This document shows positions 28,022 through 38,051 of a stretch of DNA of 64,000 nucleotides, in pieces. The notes under the pieces were generated by a model, which saw only the letters and a program-made list of their open reading frames with translations, did no database searches and was not told the DNA's origin. Location: NCBI RefSeq assembly GCF_900091565.1, contig NZ_FMCV01000009.1:62001-126000 (forward strand), read 5' to 3'. A program made the translations under genes and the position numbers. This DNA comes from Micromonospora marina (GTDB lineage Bacteria > Actinomycetota > Actinomycetes > Mycobacteriales > Micromonosporaceae). Positions within the stretch are counted from its first letter, which is position 1; the number at the start of each line of letters is the position of its first letter.

Positions 28022-30694
28022 ATGAGTAGGTGGGAGTTCGTCGGCCGTACTGTCGAACTCAACCGTCTGTGGTCGGCGGTCGGTAGCCCGGAGGGTCGCG
28101 GGTTGCTCTTCAGCGGTGACGCCGGGGTCGGCAAGAGCCGGCTGCTGCGCGAGGGGGTGGCCGCGCTCTCCCCCGAGCGGTACGCGATCTGGTCCATCGC
28201 GGCCAGCGCCACCACCGCCGCGTTGCCGTTCGGCGGGCTGGTCCAGGTGCTGCCCGCCACCCAACCGCAGGGCCTCTCCCCCGCCGGGATCCTGCGCTGG
28301 GCCGTGGACGTGCTCCAGGAGCAGGCCGCCGGGCGGCCCATCGTGCTGGCCGTCGACGACGCCCATCTGCTCGACCCGCCGTCGGCGGCGCTCGTGCATC
28401 TGGTCGCCCGCTCGGCGAACGCGTACGTCCTCGGGACGCTGCGCAACGGCGAGCAGATCCCGCTGCCGATCCGCGCACTCTGGACCGACGACCTGGCCGA
28501 CCTAGCCGAGCTGAGCCCGCTGTGCCGCAGCGAGACCACCGGGCTGCTCGCGGCCATCCTGGGCGGTCCGGTCGACGCCTGCTCCTCGGACCGGCTGTTC
28601 CAGCTCTCCGCCGGCAACCCGCTGCTGCTGCGGGAGCTGGTGCTGGCCGCCGGCGACGAGCTGGACCGCAGGTACGGCATCTGGACCTGGACCGGCCGGC
28701 TGGAGCTGGCACCCAGCCTCACCGACCTGATCGACGCCCGGATCGGCCAACTCACCCCCGGCGTACGGGCGGTCGTCGAGCTGGCCGCCTTCGGCGAGCC
28801 GCTGGGACTGCAACTGCTGGAACGCGCGGTCGACCCGGCGGACGTGGAGACGGCCGAGGAACGCGGGCTCATCACGCTGGTCCACGACGACCGGCGGCTC
28901 AACGTCCGCCTGGCGCACCCGCTCTACGGCGAGGTGATGCGCCGGCACTGCCCGGTCAGCCGCACCCGCCGGCTCCAGGCCACGCTCGCCGGGCTGCTGG
29001 AGCAGGTGGGCAAGCGCCGCCGGGACGACCTGCTGCGCGTCGCGGTGTGGCGGCTCGACTCGGGTACGGCGCAGGACGTGGCCCTGTTGCTGGACGCGGC
29101 GATGCAGGCGTTCGGCCGGTACGACGTGCCGCTGGCCACCCGGCTGGCCCGGGCCGCGCTGGAAGCCGGTGGCGGCACCGATGCGGCGGAACTGCTCGCC
29201 ACCATCCTGATGTTCGGCGACCGGCCGGACGAGGCACTCGGCGTGCTCGACCAGGTCGCCGGTGAGATCCGCGACGACCGGCGGCGCAGCCGGTGGCTGA
29301 CGGTCCGGGGCATGGTCAGCTACTGGGGGCTCAACCGCGAGTCCACGGTGGAGGATCTCGCCGCGCGCGGCGGGGAGCTGAGCGACCCCGCCGACCGGGC
29401 ACGCGTACGCGCGTTCGAGGCCATCATGCGGCTGCACCGGCTCGACGTCGACGTCGCGGTACGGCTGGCCCAGGAGGTGCTGGACCGGCCCGCCGCCCCG
29501 ATGGCCGCCCGGGAGCTGGCCCGCTGCACGCTCGCCCACCTCCAGGCGGCGCAGGGGCAATACCAGCTCAGCGCCACCGCGGTCGCCCGGGTACAGGCCG
29601 AGGCGGCGTGCTGGCGGGCCGACATGCCCTACCTCCAGCTCGCGATGGAACTGGCCCGGGGCACCCGGCTGGCCCTCTCCGGTGACCTGCCCGGCATCGA
29701 CGCGATAGTCGCCGACGAGTTCGCCGACCTGGCCGGGGCCGGTGACTTCCGGCTCGGCACCGGCTACCTGGCCATCCTCCAGGCGTACGCGGCGCGGCTG
29801 CGCGGGCGCGGCGACGACGCGCTGCGGACCAGCCTGGAGGCGTGCGCGGTGCTCGCCACCAGCCGGGTGTACGCGGGCCTCGCGCACGCCGAGCGCGCCC
29901 AGGCCGCCGCGCTGCGCGGCGACGCGACGCACGCGGCCGAGGCGATGGCCGAGGCGGACCGGACGCACGCACCCGGGATGGCAGTGCTCTACCCGTGGCT
30001 GGAGCAGGCCCGGGGCGCGGTCCAGGCCGCGACGGGCGACCTGCCGGCGGCCGTCAAGCACCTGTGCGCGCTCGCCGACCGCCTGCGCGAGGACGGCCTG
30101 GCCGGGCACGAACTGCTCGTCCTGCTCGACCTGGTTCGGCTCGACCAGGCCGCCGCGCCGGTCGGCCCGACCTGCACCGACGGTGGCCGCCGCACCGTTG
30201 CGCAACGCCTGGCCGAACTCTCCGAACAGATCGACGGTGTGTTGCCGCCGCTCGTCGCCCGGTTCGGCCGGGCCGCCGTCGACGGCTCGCCGGACGCGCT
30301 GCTCGCGGTCGCCGACGGTTTCGCCGACCGGGAGCTGACCGTCTACGCGGCCGAGGCGACAGCGCTGGCCCTGCACCGGACGCGACACCTCCGCGCGGGC
30401 GCCACCGGGCCGATCCGGGAACGCCTCGCGGGTCTGCTGCGCCGCTGCGACGAGATTTCCACCCCGGCGCTGCGGCTGCTGCGCCCGACGCTCAGCGAGC
30501 GCGAGTGGGAGATCGCCCGCCTCGCCGCCGACGGCGTGACCAGCCGCGCCATCGCCGAGCGGCTGTTCCTGTCCACGCGCACGGTGGAGAACCACCTCCA
30601 GCGCGTCTACAGCAAACTCGGCGTCGCCGGACGCGCCGAGTTGCGGGCCACTCTGCGGTCGATGCCGGGGCACGACGGCGCGGACCCGGGCTGA
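28022..30694 (+). CDS. LAL-type LuxR transcriptional regulator with AAA ATPase domain
   Basis: This 890-aa protein has an N-terminal ATPase module with Walker A LLFSGDAGVGKSRLLREG (about residues 27-44) and Walker B PIVLAVDDAHLLD (about 107-119). A long TPR-like helical middle follows, and a C-terminal LuxR HTH (LSEREWEIARLAADGVTSRAIAERL..., last 65 residues). Large ATP-binding LuxR proteins act as signal-dependent activators, often of secondary metabolism or sugar uptake. No obvious target cluster is adjacent; pncB follows 16 bp downstream with what looks like its own promoter. ATG 28022 is chosen because family similarity starts WEFVGRTVEL immediately after it. Confidence 0.88.
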   Translation: MSRWEFVGRTVELNRLWSAVGSPEGRGLLFSGDAGVGKSRLLREGVAALSPERYAIWSIAASATTAALPFGGLVQVLPATQPQGLSPAGILRWAVDVLQEQAAGRPIVLAVDDAHLLDPPSAALVHLVARSANAYVLGTLRNGEQIPLPIRALWTDDLADLAELSPLCRSETTGLLAAILGGPVDACSSDRLFQLSAGNPLLLRELVLAAGDELDRRYGIWTWTGRLELAPSLTDLIDARIGQLTPGVRAVVELAAFGEPLGLQLLERAVDPADVETAEERGLITLVHDDRRLNVRLAHPLYGEVMRRHCPVSRTRRLQATLAGLLEQVGKRRRDDLLRVAVWRLDSGTAQDVALLLDAAMQAFGRYDVPLATRLARAALEAGGGTDAAELLATILMFGDRPDEALGVLDQVAGEIRDDRRRSRWLTVRGMVSYWGLNRESTVEDLAARGGELSDPADRARVRAFEAIMRLHRLDVDVAVRLAQEVLDRPAAPMAARELARCTLAHLQAAQGQYQLSATAVARVQAEAACWRADMPYLQLAMELARGTRLALSGDLPGIDAIVADEFADLAGAGDFRLGTGYLAILQAYAARLRGRGDDALRTSLEACAVLATSRVYAGLAHAERAQAAALRGDATHAAEAMAEADRTHAPGMAVLYPWLEQARGAVQAATGDLPAAVKHLCALADRLREDGLAGHELLVLLDLVRLDQAAAPVGPTCTDGGRRTVAQRLAELSEQIDGVLPPLVARFGRAAVDGSPDALLAVADGFADRELTVYAAEATALALHRTRHLRAGATGPIRERLAGLLRRCDEISTPALRLLRPTLSEREWEIARLAADGVTSRAIAERLFLSTRTVENHLQRVYSKLGVAGRAELRATLRSMPGHDGADPG

Positions 30695-30698
30695 ACTC

Positions 30699-30710
30699 TA
30701 GGCTGGGGCG
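30699..30710 (+). promoter_or_regulatory. Candidate leaderless -10 of pncB
   Basis: TAGGCT (30699-30704) lies 6 nt before GTG 30711 and no ribosome-binding site is evident. This allows pncB to be expressed separately from the LuxR gene just upstream. Confidence 0.35.
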
Positions 30711-31997
30711 GTGAGCACCCTTCGCCCCGCGCTGCTGACCGACCACTACGAGCTGACCATGGTCGGCGCGGCCCTGCGTGACGGCACGGCCGACCGACGC
30801 TGCGTCTTCGAGGTGTTCAGCCGGCGACTGCCGACCGGCCGCCGGTACGGCGTGGTCGCCGGGACCGGCCGGCTGATCGAGATGATCCGGGGCTTCCGGT
30901 TCGACCCGGCGGAGATCGACTTCCTGCGCCGTACCGGAGTGGTGGACGAACGGGCCGCCCAGTGGCTGGCCGACTACCGGTTCACCGGCGACATCGACGG
31001 CTACGCCGAGGGCGAGCTGTTCTTCCCCGGCTCCCCGATCCTCACCGTCTCGGGCACGTTCGCCGAGTGCGTGGTGCTGGAGACGCTGGTGCTGTCGGTG
31101 CTCAACCACGACTGTGCGGTCGCCGCCGCGGCGGCTCGGATGGTCACCGCGGCGCGGGGCCGGGCGCTGATCGAGATGGGCTCCCGCCGGGCGCACGAGG
31201 AGGCCGCCGTCGCCGCGGCACGGGCCGCGTACCTGGCCGGGTTCCGGTTCACCTCCAACCTGGCCGCCGGGCAGCGGTACGGCATCCCCACCGCGGGCAC
31301 CGCCGCGCACGCCTTCACGCTGCTGCACGACGACGAGCGGGCCGCGTTCGCCTCCCAGGTCGCCACGCTGGGCAAGGACACCACGCTGCTCGTCGACACG
31401 TACGACATCGCCCAGGGCATCCGCAACGCCATCGCGGTGGCCGGGCCGGAGCTGCGGGCGGTCCGGATCGACTCCGGCGACCTCGCGGTGATCGCCCAGC
31501 AGTCCCGCGAGCTGCTCGACTCGCTCGGCGCCACCGAGACGAAGATCATCGTCTCCGGCGACCTCGACGAGTACGCCATCGCGGCGCTCGCCGCCGAACC
31601 GGTGGACATGTACGGCGCCGGCACCGCCGTGGTGACCGGCTCCGGCGCGCCCACCGCCGGCCTGGTCTACAAGCTGGTCGAGGTGGAGGGGCGGCCGGTG
31701 GTCAAGCGCTCCGAGCACAAGGCCACCATCGGCGGCCGGAAGGTCGCGGTCCGCCGGCACAAGCCGACCGGCACCGCCACCGAGGAGGTCATCGTGCCGC
31801 AGGGCGTGCCGGACCGGCAGCCCAACGACCGGCTGCTCCAGCACTCGTACGTGGTGTCGGGCGAACCGGAGACGCTGCCCGCGCTGGAGGAGTCCCGCGA
31901 CCACCTGCGCCAGTGCCTGATCTCGATCCCGTGGGAGGGGCTCAAGCTCTCCGCCGGGGATCCCGCCGTACCGGTTACCGTCGTACCCGCGAGCTGA
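30711..31997 (+). CDS. pncB: Nicotinate phosphoribosyltransferase
   Basis: This 428-aa protein begins LRPALLTDHYELTMVGAALRDG, the conserved substrate loop with the His phosphorylated in this family further on. VFEVFSRRLPTGRRYGVVAG and the MGSRRAHEEAA segment are also typical. It converts nicotinate and PRPP to nicotinate mononucleotide (NAD salvage). The next gene, pncA, starts 14 bp downstream, so nicotinamide deamidation and nicotinate capture are co-encoded. pncB also lies next to the clpS block in M. tuberculosis (Rv1330c). Confidence 0.94.
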   Translation: MSTLRPALLTDHYELTMVGAALRDGTADRRCVFEVFSRRLPTGRRYGVVAGTGRLIEMIRGFRFDPAEIDFLRRTGVVDERAAQWLADYRFTGDIDGYAEGELFFPGSPILTVSGTFAECVVLETLVLSVLNHDCAVAAAAARMVTAARGRALIEMGSRRAHEEAAVAAARAAYLAGFRFTSNLAAGQRYGIPTAGTAAHAFTLLHDDERAAFASQVATLGKDTTLLVDTYDIAQGIRNAIAVAGPELRAVRIDSGDLAVIAQQSRELLDSLGATETKIIVSGDLDEYAIAALAAEPVDMYGAGTAVVTGSGAPTAGLVYKLVEVEGRPVVKRSEHKATIGGRKVAVRRHKPTGTATEEVIVPQGVPDRQPNDRLLQHSYVVSGEPETLPALEESRDHLRQCLISIPWEGLKLSAGDPAVPVTVVPAS

Positions 31998-32011
31998 GGA
32001 GGATCGGTCAG

Positions 32012-32593
32012 ATGGCGAACGCCCTGATCATCGTGGACGTGCAGAACGACTTCTGCGAGGGCGGTTCCCTCGCGGTCGGCGGCGGCGCCGGCGTGGCCGC
32101 CGGCATCTCCCGGCTGCTCGCCGCCGAGCCGGACCGGTGGGACCACGTGGTCGCGACGAAGGACTACCACGTCGACCCGGGCGCGCACTTCGGCGACCCG
32201 CCCGACTACGTCGACTCCTGGCCCCGGCACTGCGTGGTCGGCACCTCCGGTTCCGAGTTCCACCCCGAGCTGGTGACCGACCGGGTGGAGGTGATCTTCC
32301 ACAAGGGCGAGCACGCGGCCGCGTACTCCGGTTTCGAGGGGCACGGCCCCGACGGCGAGTGCCTGGCCGACTGGCTGCGTCGGCACGACGTGGACCGGGT
32401 CGACGTCGTCGGCATCGCCACCGACCACTGCGTGCGCGCGACCGCCCTGGACGCCGCCCGCGAGGGCTTCGACACCACGGTCCTGCTCGACCTGACCGCT
32501 GCGGTCGCGCCGGAGACCCTCGACGTGGCGCTACGCGCGATGCGGGGCACCGGGGTGACCCTGCGGGGTGAGCCGGTGGTGCGGCCTGGTTGA
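32012..32593 (+). CDS. pncA: Nicotinamidase
   Basis: This 193-aa protein has the catalytic Asp in LIIVDVQNDFCEGG, Lys in VVATKDYHVDPGAHF (which also holds the metal-binding Asp/His), and nucleophilic Cys in GIATDHCVRATALDA. It hydrolyses nicotinamide to nicotinate for the preceding PncB. A GAGGAGG ribosome-binding site overlaps the region just before ATG 32012. Length is normal; a pyrazinamidase activity is usual for the family. Confidence 0.95.
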   Translation: MANALIIVDVQNDFCEGGSLAVGGGAGVAAGISRLLAAEPDRWDHVVATKDYHVDPGAHFGDPPDYVDSWPRHCVVGTSGSEFHPELVTDRVEVIFHKGEHAAAYSGFEGHGPDGECLADWLRRHDVDRVDVVGIATDHCVRATALDAAREGFDTTVLLDLTAAVAPETLDVALRAMRGTGVTLRGEPVVRPG

Positions 32594-32662
32594 GGGGTGG
32601 GGCCGGGTTCGCCACCACGGCCCGTCACCCCGGGGTCACGTCGGCTGCCGACCGACCGCACT

Positions 32663-32692
32663 CCGGGCGGCGCACAGACGTGCGCCGCCCGG
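32663..32692. terminator. Perfect bidirectional hairpin after pncA
   Basis: CCGGGCGGCGCAC and GTGCGCCGCCCGG form a perfect 13-bp stem with an AGAC loop. It lies between the convergent pncA and the secreted duplicated-domain gene and can serve both strands. Confidence 0.75.
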
Positions 32693-32701
32693 CCGGGCCG
32701 G

Positions 32702-33313
32702 TCACTGCGGCAGCGCCTCCACGCTCTCCGCGACGTTGCCGCTGTAGCAGGTTCTGGTGGCCGTGCCCGGGGCGGTGACCACCTGGGTGCCGTAGACGAC
32801 GTAGGTCGCCCCGGTCTGCAGGTTACGACAGTTGATCTTTACCTTGTAACGGCCGGTGTCGCACTGGACGCGGCCACGGCCGTAGTAGTGGTTGCTGCCC
32901 TCGTGCACCCACTCCATCCAGGGGGCGCAGCCCGTCGTCGCGCCCCCGGTCGGCAGGGGATCCGCCACCGGGTAGACCTTCTCGGCGACGTTGCCGGTGT
33001 TGCAGGTGGTGGTGGCCGTACCGGGGGCGTTCACCGCCGAGCTGCCGTAGACGACGTAACCGACGCCGGTCTGCTTGTTGCGGCACTGAATCTTGACCTT
33101 GTAGCGACCCGTGGTGCACTGCACCTTGCCGCGGCCGTAGTAGTAGTTGCTGCCCTCGGTGACCCACTCGGTCGACGTGGTGCAACCGGTCGGTGCGATC
33201 GCCGCCGACCACTGGGTCGCGGGAGCCGGCATGGGAGCCGCCTGCACGGGAGCGGCCGAAAGTGGCAGGCTGAACGCGGCGACTGCCAACGTCACGAGCG
33301 GGTACCTGAACAC
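32702..33313 (-). CDS. Secreted protein made of two tandem cysteine-containing repeats
   Basis: This 203-aa protein starts at GTG 33313 with an AGGAGG site upstream. A Sec signal peptide (about residues 1-26, ending PVQA|AP) precedes two copies of a domain of about 75 residues, each with the frame EWVxEGSNYYYGRGxVQC, TGRYKVKIxCRN, TGxxYVVYG, APGTAxxTC and GNVAE. Each copy has four cysteines, so two disulfides per domain are likely. No family name is recognised. It is extracellular, small, basic and beta-rich; binding or inhibitor roles are possible but unsupported. Confidence 0.7.
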   Translation of the reverse strand: MFRYPLVTLAVAAFSLPLSAAPVQAAPMPAPATQWSAAIAPTGCTTSTEWVTEGSNYYYGRGKVQCTTGRYKVKIQCRNKQTGVGYVVYGSSAVNAPGTATTTCNTGNVAEKVYPVADPLPTGGATTGCAPWMEWVHEGSNHYYGRGRVQCDTGRYKVKINCRNLQTGATYVVYGTQVVTAPGTATRTCYSGNVAESVEALPQ

Positions 33314-33484
33314 AACGCCTCCTGTTGCCGGAACATGAAGATCATTGATACGACGGGCTCAGCGTAAGCCATCCATCGAGTGACGGACATGCTTCGCGCG
33401 TCCTCGGCTGTCACGCCGCTCGATTTCGGTCCATGCGAGTCTCCTCCACCGGACAGCGCCGCCGCCGGGAGCACCGGCAGACAA

Positions 33485-33520
33485 CGAGGGCGCCACACCC
33501 GGGTGGGTGCGGCGCCCTCG
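33485..33520. terminator. Strong hairpin downstream of ctaD
   Basis: CGAGGGCGCC-A-CACCC pairs with GGGTG-C-GGCGCCCTCG around a GGGT loop, giving 15 base pairs with one mismatch. It is 16 bp past the ctaD stop on the minus strand. Confidence 0.75.
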
Positions 33521-33535
33521 TGGTTCGTGCCGACG

Positions 33536-35293
33536 TCAGCGCTGGTCGAGGTTGCCTGCGGTGTCCTCCTGGTAGCTGGCGCCACCGTTTACCTCGCTGG
33601 TCAGCGGCTTCGCGCCACCCTCCGGCGGGCCGGCCAGGCTCTGCCCGGCGGCCAGCTCGGGGAACTTCGCGTCGAACGCCGGCCGCTCGGAGCGGATGCG
33701 CGGCATCCGGTCGAAGTTGCGCAGCGGCGGCGGGGAGCTGGTGGCCCACTCGAGCGAGTTGCCGTGACCCCACGGGTCGTCGACCTCGACGACCGGGCCG
33801 GTCTTGTACGACTTCCAGCAGTTCCAGATGAACGGCAGCGTCGAGATGCCGGTGATGAACGCGCCGATCGTGGAGATCGTGTTCAGCGTGGTGAAGCCGT
33901 CGGCGGCCTGGTAGTCGGCGTACCGGCGCGGCATGCCCTCGTTGCCCAGCCAGTGCTGCACCAGGAACGTGGTGTGGAAGCCGATCATGGTCAGCCAGAA
34001 ATGGATCTTGCCGAGCCGCTCGTCGAGCATCCGGCCGAACATCTTCGGGAACCAGAAGTAGATGCCGGCGAACACGGCGAACACGATGGTGCCGAAGAGC
34101 ACGTAGTGGAAGTGCGCCACCACGAAGTACGAGTCGTGCAGGTGGAAGTCGAGCGGCGGACTGGCCAGCAGCACACCGGTGAGACCACCGAAGAGGAAGG
34201 TCACCAGGAAGCCGATGGAGAACAGCATCGGCGTCTCGAACGTGATCTGGCCCCGCCACATGGTGCCGATCCAGTTGAAGAACTTCATACCGGTGGGCAC
34301 GGCGATCAGGTAGCTCAGGAAGCTGAAGAACGGCAGCAGCACCTGGCCGGTGGCGAACATGTGGTGCGCCCAGACGCTCATCGACAGGGCGGCGATGGCG
34401 ATGGTGGCGGCCACCAGGCCCTTGTAGCCGAAGATCGGCTTCCGGGAGAACACCGGAATGATCTCGCTGATGATGCCGAAGAACGGCAGCGCGATGATGT
34501 ACACCTCGGGGTGACCGAAGAACCAGAACAGGTGCTGCCACAGCATCGGGCCGCCGGTCGCCGGGTCGTACACGTGGGCGCCCATCAGGCGGTCCGCGGC
34601 GAGCGCGAACAGCGCGGCGGCCAGCAGCGGGAAGACCAGGATCGCCAGCAGGCTGGTGACCAGCATGTTCCAGGTGAAGATCGGCATCCGGAACATCGTC
34701 ATGCCGGGCGCGCGCAGGGTCAGGATCGTGGTGATCAGGTTGACCGCGCCGAGGATCGTGCCCAGACCGGAGATGGCCAGGCCGACGACCCACATGTTGG
34801 CGCCGACGCCGGGCGAGTGCTCGACCGTGCTCAGCGGCGTGTAGGCGGTCCAGCCGAAGTCGGCCGCGCCGCCCGGGGCGATGAAGCCCGCGGTCGCGAG
34901 CGTGCCGCCGAACAGGTACAGCCAGTACGCGAACGCGTTGAGCCGGGGGAACGACACGTCCGGCGCGCCGATCTGCAGCGGCACCACGTAGTTCGCGAAG
35001 GCGAACACGATCGGCGTCGCGAAGAACAGCAGCATGATCGTGCCGTGCATCGTGAAGAGCTGGTTGTACTGCTCGGGCGACAGGAACTGCAGGCCCGGTC
35101 GCGCGAGTTCGGCGCGCATGATCAGGGCCATCAGGCCACCGATCATGAAGAACACGAACGCGGTGACCATGTACATGATCCCGATCTGCTTCGCGTCCGT
35201 GGTGCGCAGCAGCCGCGCGATGGCCGACCCCTTGACCGGCTCGCGGACCGGCCAGGGCCGGGTCACGACCGGCTTGGGTGCGACGGTGGTCAC
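33536..35293 (-). CDS. ctaD: Cytochrome c oxidase subunit I (aa3 type)
   Basis: This 585-aa protein has 12 membrane helices and the full haem-copper set. It includes the FTMHGTIM low-spin haem ligand region, FGHPEVYII with the Cu-B His-Tyr pair, WAHHMF, and [15 protein letters not shown] with the haem ligands. It is the catalytic core of the terminal oxidase that reduces oxygen and pumps protons. It starts at GTG 35293 and stands alone here; the other oxidase subunits are not in the window, as is common in actinobacteria. Confidence 0.97.
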   Translation of the reverse strand: MTTVAPKPVVTRPWPVREPVKGSAIARLLRTTDAKQIGIMYMVTAFVFFMIGGLMALIMRAELARPGLQFLSPEQYNQLFTMHGTIMLLFFATPIVFAFANYVVPLQIGAPDVSFPRLNAFAYWLYLFGGTLATAGFIAPGGAADFGWTAYTPLSTVEHSPGVGANMWVVGLAISGLGTILGAVNLITTILTLRAPGMTMFRMPIFTWNMLVTSLLAILVFPLLAAALFALAADRLMGAHVYDPATGGPMLWQHLFWFFGHPEVYIIALPFFGIISEIIPVFSRKPIFGYKGLVAATIAIAALSMSVWAHHMFATGQVLLPFFSFLSYLIAVPTGMKFFNWIGTMWRGQITFETPMLFSIGFLVTFLFGGLTGVLLASPPLDFHLHDSYFVVAHFHYVLFGTIVFAVFAGIYFWFPKMFGRMLDERLGKIHFWLTMIGFHTTFLVQHWLGNEGMPRRYADYQAADGFTTLNTISTIGAFITGISTLPFIWNCWKSYKTGPVVEVDDPWGHGNSLEWATSSPPPLRNFDRMPRIRSERPAFDAKFPELAAGQSLAGPPEGGAKPLTSEVNGGASYQEDTAGNLDQR

Positions 35294-35420
35294 GAGTGGC
35301 CTCCGGTTCTGGTTGTCCCGCTCGGCGCGCTGGTCATCGGCGCAGCCGTCATCCGCAAGGAGGATAGTCCCCGGTAGGCGGCCCTGCCGCGTGGGGTGGG
35401 CGGCTACGATCTTCCGCCCG

Positions 35421-36527
35421 TCAGAGCGGGCCGGTCAGGAGCCGGTAGTGCTCCCGGAAGATCCGGCCGCCACGTCCGCGCAGCAACGGGTCGCGCAGCG
35501 CCGGCGGCACGTCGCGGGTCCGGTTGCGGTCCCGGGTCCGGTCCCGCACCCAGCGGGTACGCGGCCGGCGACGGCTCTCGTACGCGATCAGTGCGGCGTC
35601 GACGCTGCCGGCGGCCCGCAGCGACTCGGCGAGGACGACGGCGTCCTCCAGCGCCATGGCGGCACCCTGGGACAGCGTCGGCGCGGTGGCGTGAGCGGCA
35701 TCACCGACGAGCAGCACCCGGCCGTGGAACCAGCGACCCAGTTCGACCTCCTCGGTGCGCTCCACGGACACGGTCTCCAGCGCGGCCAGGACCTCGGGCA
35801 CCGGTCCGCCGTAGCAGCCGAACAGTTCGTGCAGGCGGGCGAGCGGGTCGGCGGGCAGGTCGGTGCCGGCCTCGTCGGCGTAGCAGTAGAGCCGTCCGGC
35901 GCCGACCGGCACCACCAGGAACCCGGCCCGCTGGCCGAGCAGGGCGGTCCAGTCCGCGATGCGGGGGCCGCCGCGCACCAGGGCGCGGTAGACCACCTGC
36001 CCGGCGGGGCGTGGTGGTCCGCCGAGCGCGGCCAGCGTCCGTACCGCCGAGCGGGGCCCGTCGGCGCCGACGACCAGGTCGTACTCCGCGCCGGTGCCGT
36101 CGGTGAAGCCGACGGCGACCCGCCCGGGCAGCAGGTCGACGGTGCTCACCTCGGCGCCGTGGCGGACCGCGCCGCCCGCGCCGGTGAGCAGGACCCGGTG
36201 CAGTTCGGCCCGGGGCAGCGCCCGGCACTCCCCCACACCGGCCCAGAGCGCGTCCAGGTCGACCTCGCACAGCGGCGCTCCGGCGGCGTCGAGGAAGCGC
36301 TGCCGGTGGATCACCTGGCCGAGCGGGCGCAGCGGCCCGTCGAGGTCGAGCCGGCGCATCGCCCGGGCGGCGTTGCCTGGTAGGTAGAGGCCGGAGTCGA
36401 TCATCTCGGTGGGTGGCAGCCGCTCGGTGACGTCGGGCCGGAACCCCGCCAGGCGCAACGCCCGGGCCACGGCGAGGCCGGCGAGGCCCGCGCCGACGAC
36501 GAGGATGCGCAGGGGGGAACCACCCAT
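35421..36527 (-). CDS. FAD-dependent monooxygenase (PHBH/UbiH fold)
   Basis: This 368-aa protein is started at ATG 36527 ([20 protein letters not shown]), where the FAD-binding GxGxxG begins; the upstream frame is non-coding in character. It has [12 protein letters not shown] (DG motif) and [26 protein letters not shown] (GD motif), the three hallmarks of group A flavin hydroxylases. Substrate is unknown. It is single, with no biosynthetic neighbours, and divergent from the cellulase gene. Confidence 0.85.
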   Translation of the reverse strand: MGGSPLRILVVGAGLAGLAVARALRLAGFRPDVTERLPPTEMIDSGLYLPGNAARAMRRLDLDGPLRPLGQVIHRQRFLDAAGAPLCEVDLDALWAGVGECRALPRAELHRVLLTGAGGAVRHGAEVSTVDLLPGRVAVGFTDGTGAEYDLVVGADGPRSAVRTLAALGGPPRPAGQVVYRALVRGGPRIADWTALLGQRAGFLVVPVGAGRLYCYADEAGTDLPADPLARLHELFGCYGGPVPEVLAALETVSVERTEEVELGRWFHGRVLLVGDAAHATAPTLSQGAAMALEDAVVLAESLRAAGSVDAALIAYESRRRPRTRWVRDRTRDRNRTRDVPPALRDPLLRGRGGRIFREHYRLLTGPL

Positions 36528-36857
36528 CACGGGGTACGCCTCCGGAGGGGGATCGGAACGCGTTGGAGGCAAGACATTACTCGCCGCAACCAGGCGGCGG
36601 AAGTGCCCCTGCGCCCTGGCGCGGGCCGCCGGTCGGCGGCGCACCCCGTCCCACCGGCAGGAATCCCACCTCCATCCGGGGGAAGGGGGCAGCCGCGGCC
36701 CTCCCCTGCGCCACCGGCCGGACGCGGAGCGTTAACGAACTCGGCGCATTTGCGCAATGATTCGAGTCATGTGAATGTATTCGTTGTACTGTGGGAGCGC
36801 TCCCGCCCCGTATCACCGACCGAACCGGCGCCGTCCCGCGCCGAGCCAAGGAGCGTC
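36528..36857. other. 330-bp divergent intergenic region
   Basis: This region separates the monooxygenase and the cellulase. It is GC-rich on the left and distinctly AT-richer from about 36730. It holds a TTGCGCAA palindrome near 36750, the CebR-like box at 36792-36805 and an AAGGAG ribosome-binding site just before 36858. No further gene is seen. Confidence 0.6.
36792..36805. promoter_or_regulatory. CebR-type operator
   Basis: TGGGAGCGCTCCCG matches the Streptomyces CebR site TGGGAGCGCTCCCA at 13 of 14 positions. It lies 53 bp before the cellulase start and just after a TACTGT (36787-36792) that could be a -10. CebR is a LacI-family repressor released by cellobiose, so the gene is probably induced by cello-oligosaccharides. 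Confidence 0.8.
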
Positions 36858-37991
36858 ATGAAGCGTCCACTCAGGGCCATCGCGGCAGCCGGGCTGCTGG
36901 CCGCCGGCACCCTCGTCGCCGTCGCCCTCGGCGGCACCGCCTCCGCCGACACCCAGATCTGCGAGCAGTACGGCTCGACCACCATCGGCGGCAGGTACGT
37001 GGTGCAGAACAACCGCTGGGGCACCAGTGCCCAGCAGTGCATCAACGTCACCTCGACCGGCTTCTCCATCACCCGCGCGGACGGCTCCGCGCCGACCAAC
37101 GGGGCACCGGTCTCCTACCCGTCGATCTTCGTGGGCTGCCACTACACCAACTGCTCGCCCGGCACGAACCTGCCGGTGCAGGTGAAGAACATCAGCAGCG
37201 CGCCGTCCAGCATCAGCTACAACTACGTCAGCGGCGCGACCTTCAACGCGTCGTACGACATCTGGCTCGACCCGTCGCCCAAGCGCGACGGCGTGAACCA
37301 GATGGAGATCATGATCTGGCTCAACCGGCAGGGCTCGATCCAGCCCATCGGCTCGCCGGTCGGCACCGCCAGCATCGCCGGCCGCACCTGGGAGGTCTGG
37401 CGCGGCAGCAACGGCTCCAACAACGTCATCTCGTACCTGTCGCCGTCGGCCATCCCCAGCTTCAGCTTCGACGCGATGGCGTTCGTCAACGACACCCGCA
37501 ACCGGGGCGCGATCACAGGCGACTGGTACCTGACCAGCATCCAGGCCGGCTTCGAGCCGTGGCAGGGCGGCGTCGGGCTCGCGGTGAACTCGTTCTCGCA
37601 GAGCGTCAACACCGGCTCGAACCCGGCGCCGACCACGTCGGCACCGACCACGCCCCCGCCCTCGGGCGGCGCGTCCTGCACCGTCACCTACCGGGCGGCG
37701 AACGTGTGGAACAACGGCTTCACCGCCGACGTGACGGTCAGGAACACCGGCTCCGGCACGATCAACGGCTGGACGCTGAACTACAACCTGCCGTCCGGGC
37801 AGACCGTCACCAACGCGTGGAACGCCACCGTGAGCCAGAGCGGCTCGGCGGTGACCGCCCGCAACGTCGGCTACAACGGCACGCTGGCACCCGGGGCGTC
37901 GACCAGCTTCGGCTACCAGGCGACGCTGAACGGCAGCTACTCCGCGCCGAGCAGCTTCACGCTCAACGGCTCCACCTGCGCCCGGGGCTGA
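36858..37991 (+). CDS. Secreted GH12 endoglucanase with CBM2 cellulose-binding module
   Basis: This 377-aa protein starts at ATG 36858 after AAGGAG. A signal peptide (about residues 1-31, ending TASA|DTQ) is followed by a GH12 domain (about 32-258). The nucleophile Glu is in NQMEIMIWLN and the acid/base Glu in IQAGFEPWQGG. A Pro/Thr linker (APTTSAPTTPPPSGG) leads to a C-terminal CBM2 (about 272-377, CTVTYRAANVWNNGFTADV to the closing Cys). It cleaves beta-1,4 linkages in amorphous cellulose outside the cell. The CebR-like operator upstream fits cellobiose induction. A strong terminator follows. Confidence 0.94.
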   Translation: MKRPLRAIAAAGLLAAGTLVAVALGGTASADTQICEQYGSTTIGGRYVVQNNRWGTSAQQCINVTSTGFSITRADGSAPTNGAPVSYPSIFVGCHYTNCSPGTNLPVQVKNISSAPSSISYNYVSGATFNASYDIWLDPSPKRDGVNQMEIMIWLNRQGSIQPIGSPVGTASIAGRTWEVWRGSNGSNNVISYLSPSAIPSFSFDAMAFVNDTRNRGAITGDWYLTSIQAGFEPWQGGVGLAVNSFSQSVNTGSNPAPTTSAPTTPPPSGGASCTVTYRAANVWNNGFTADVTVRNTGSGTINGWTLNYNLPSGQTVTNAWNATVSQSGSAVTARNVGYNGTLAPGASTSFGYQATLNGSYSAPSSFTLNGSTCARG

Positions 37992-38005
37992 CCACCGCAC
38001 ACGAC

Positions 38006-38040
38006 GCAGGGGCGCGGTCCGTCGCGGACCGCGCCCCTGC
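38006..38040. terminator. Perfect 16-bp bidirectional terminator
   Basis: GCAGGGGCGCGGTCCG and CGGACCGCGCCCCTGC are exact inverted repeats with a TCG loop, between the cellulase and the convergent aldo/keto reductase gene. This is the strongest hairpin in the window. Confidence 0.85.
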
Positions 38041-38051
38041 ACGGGTACGCC

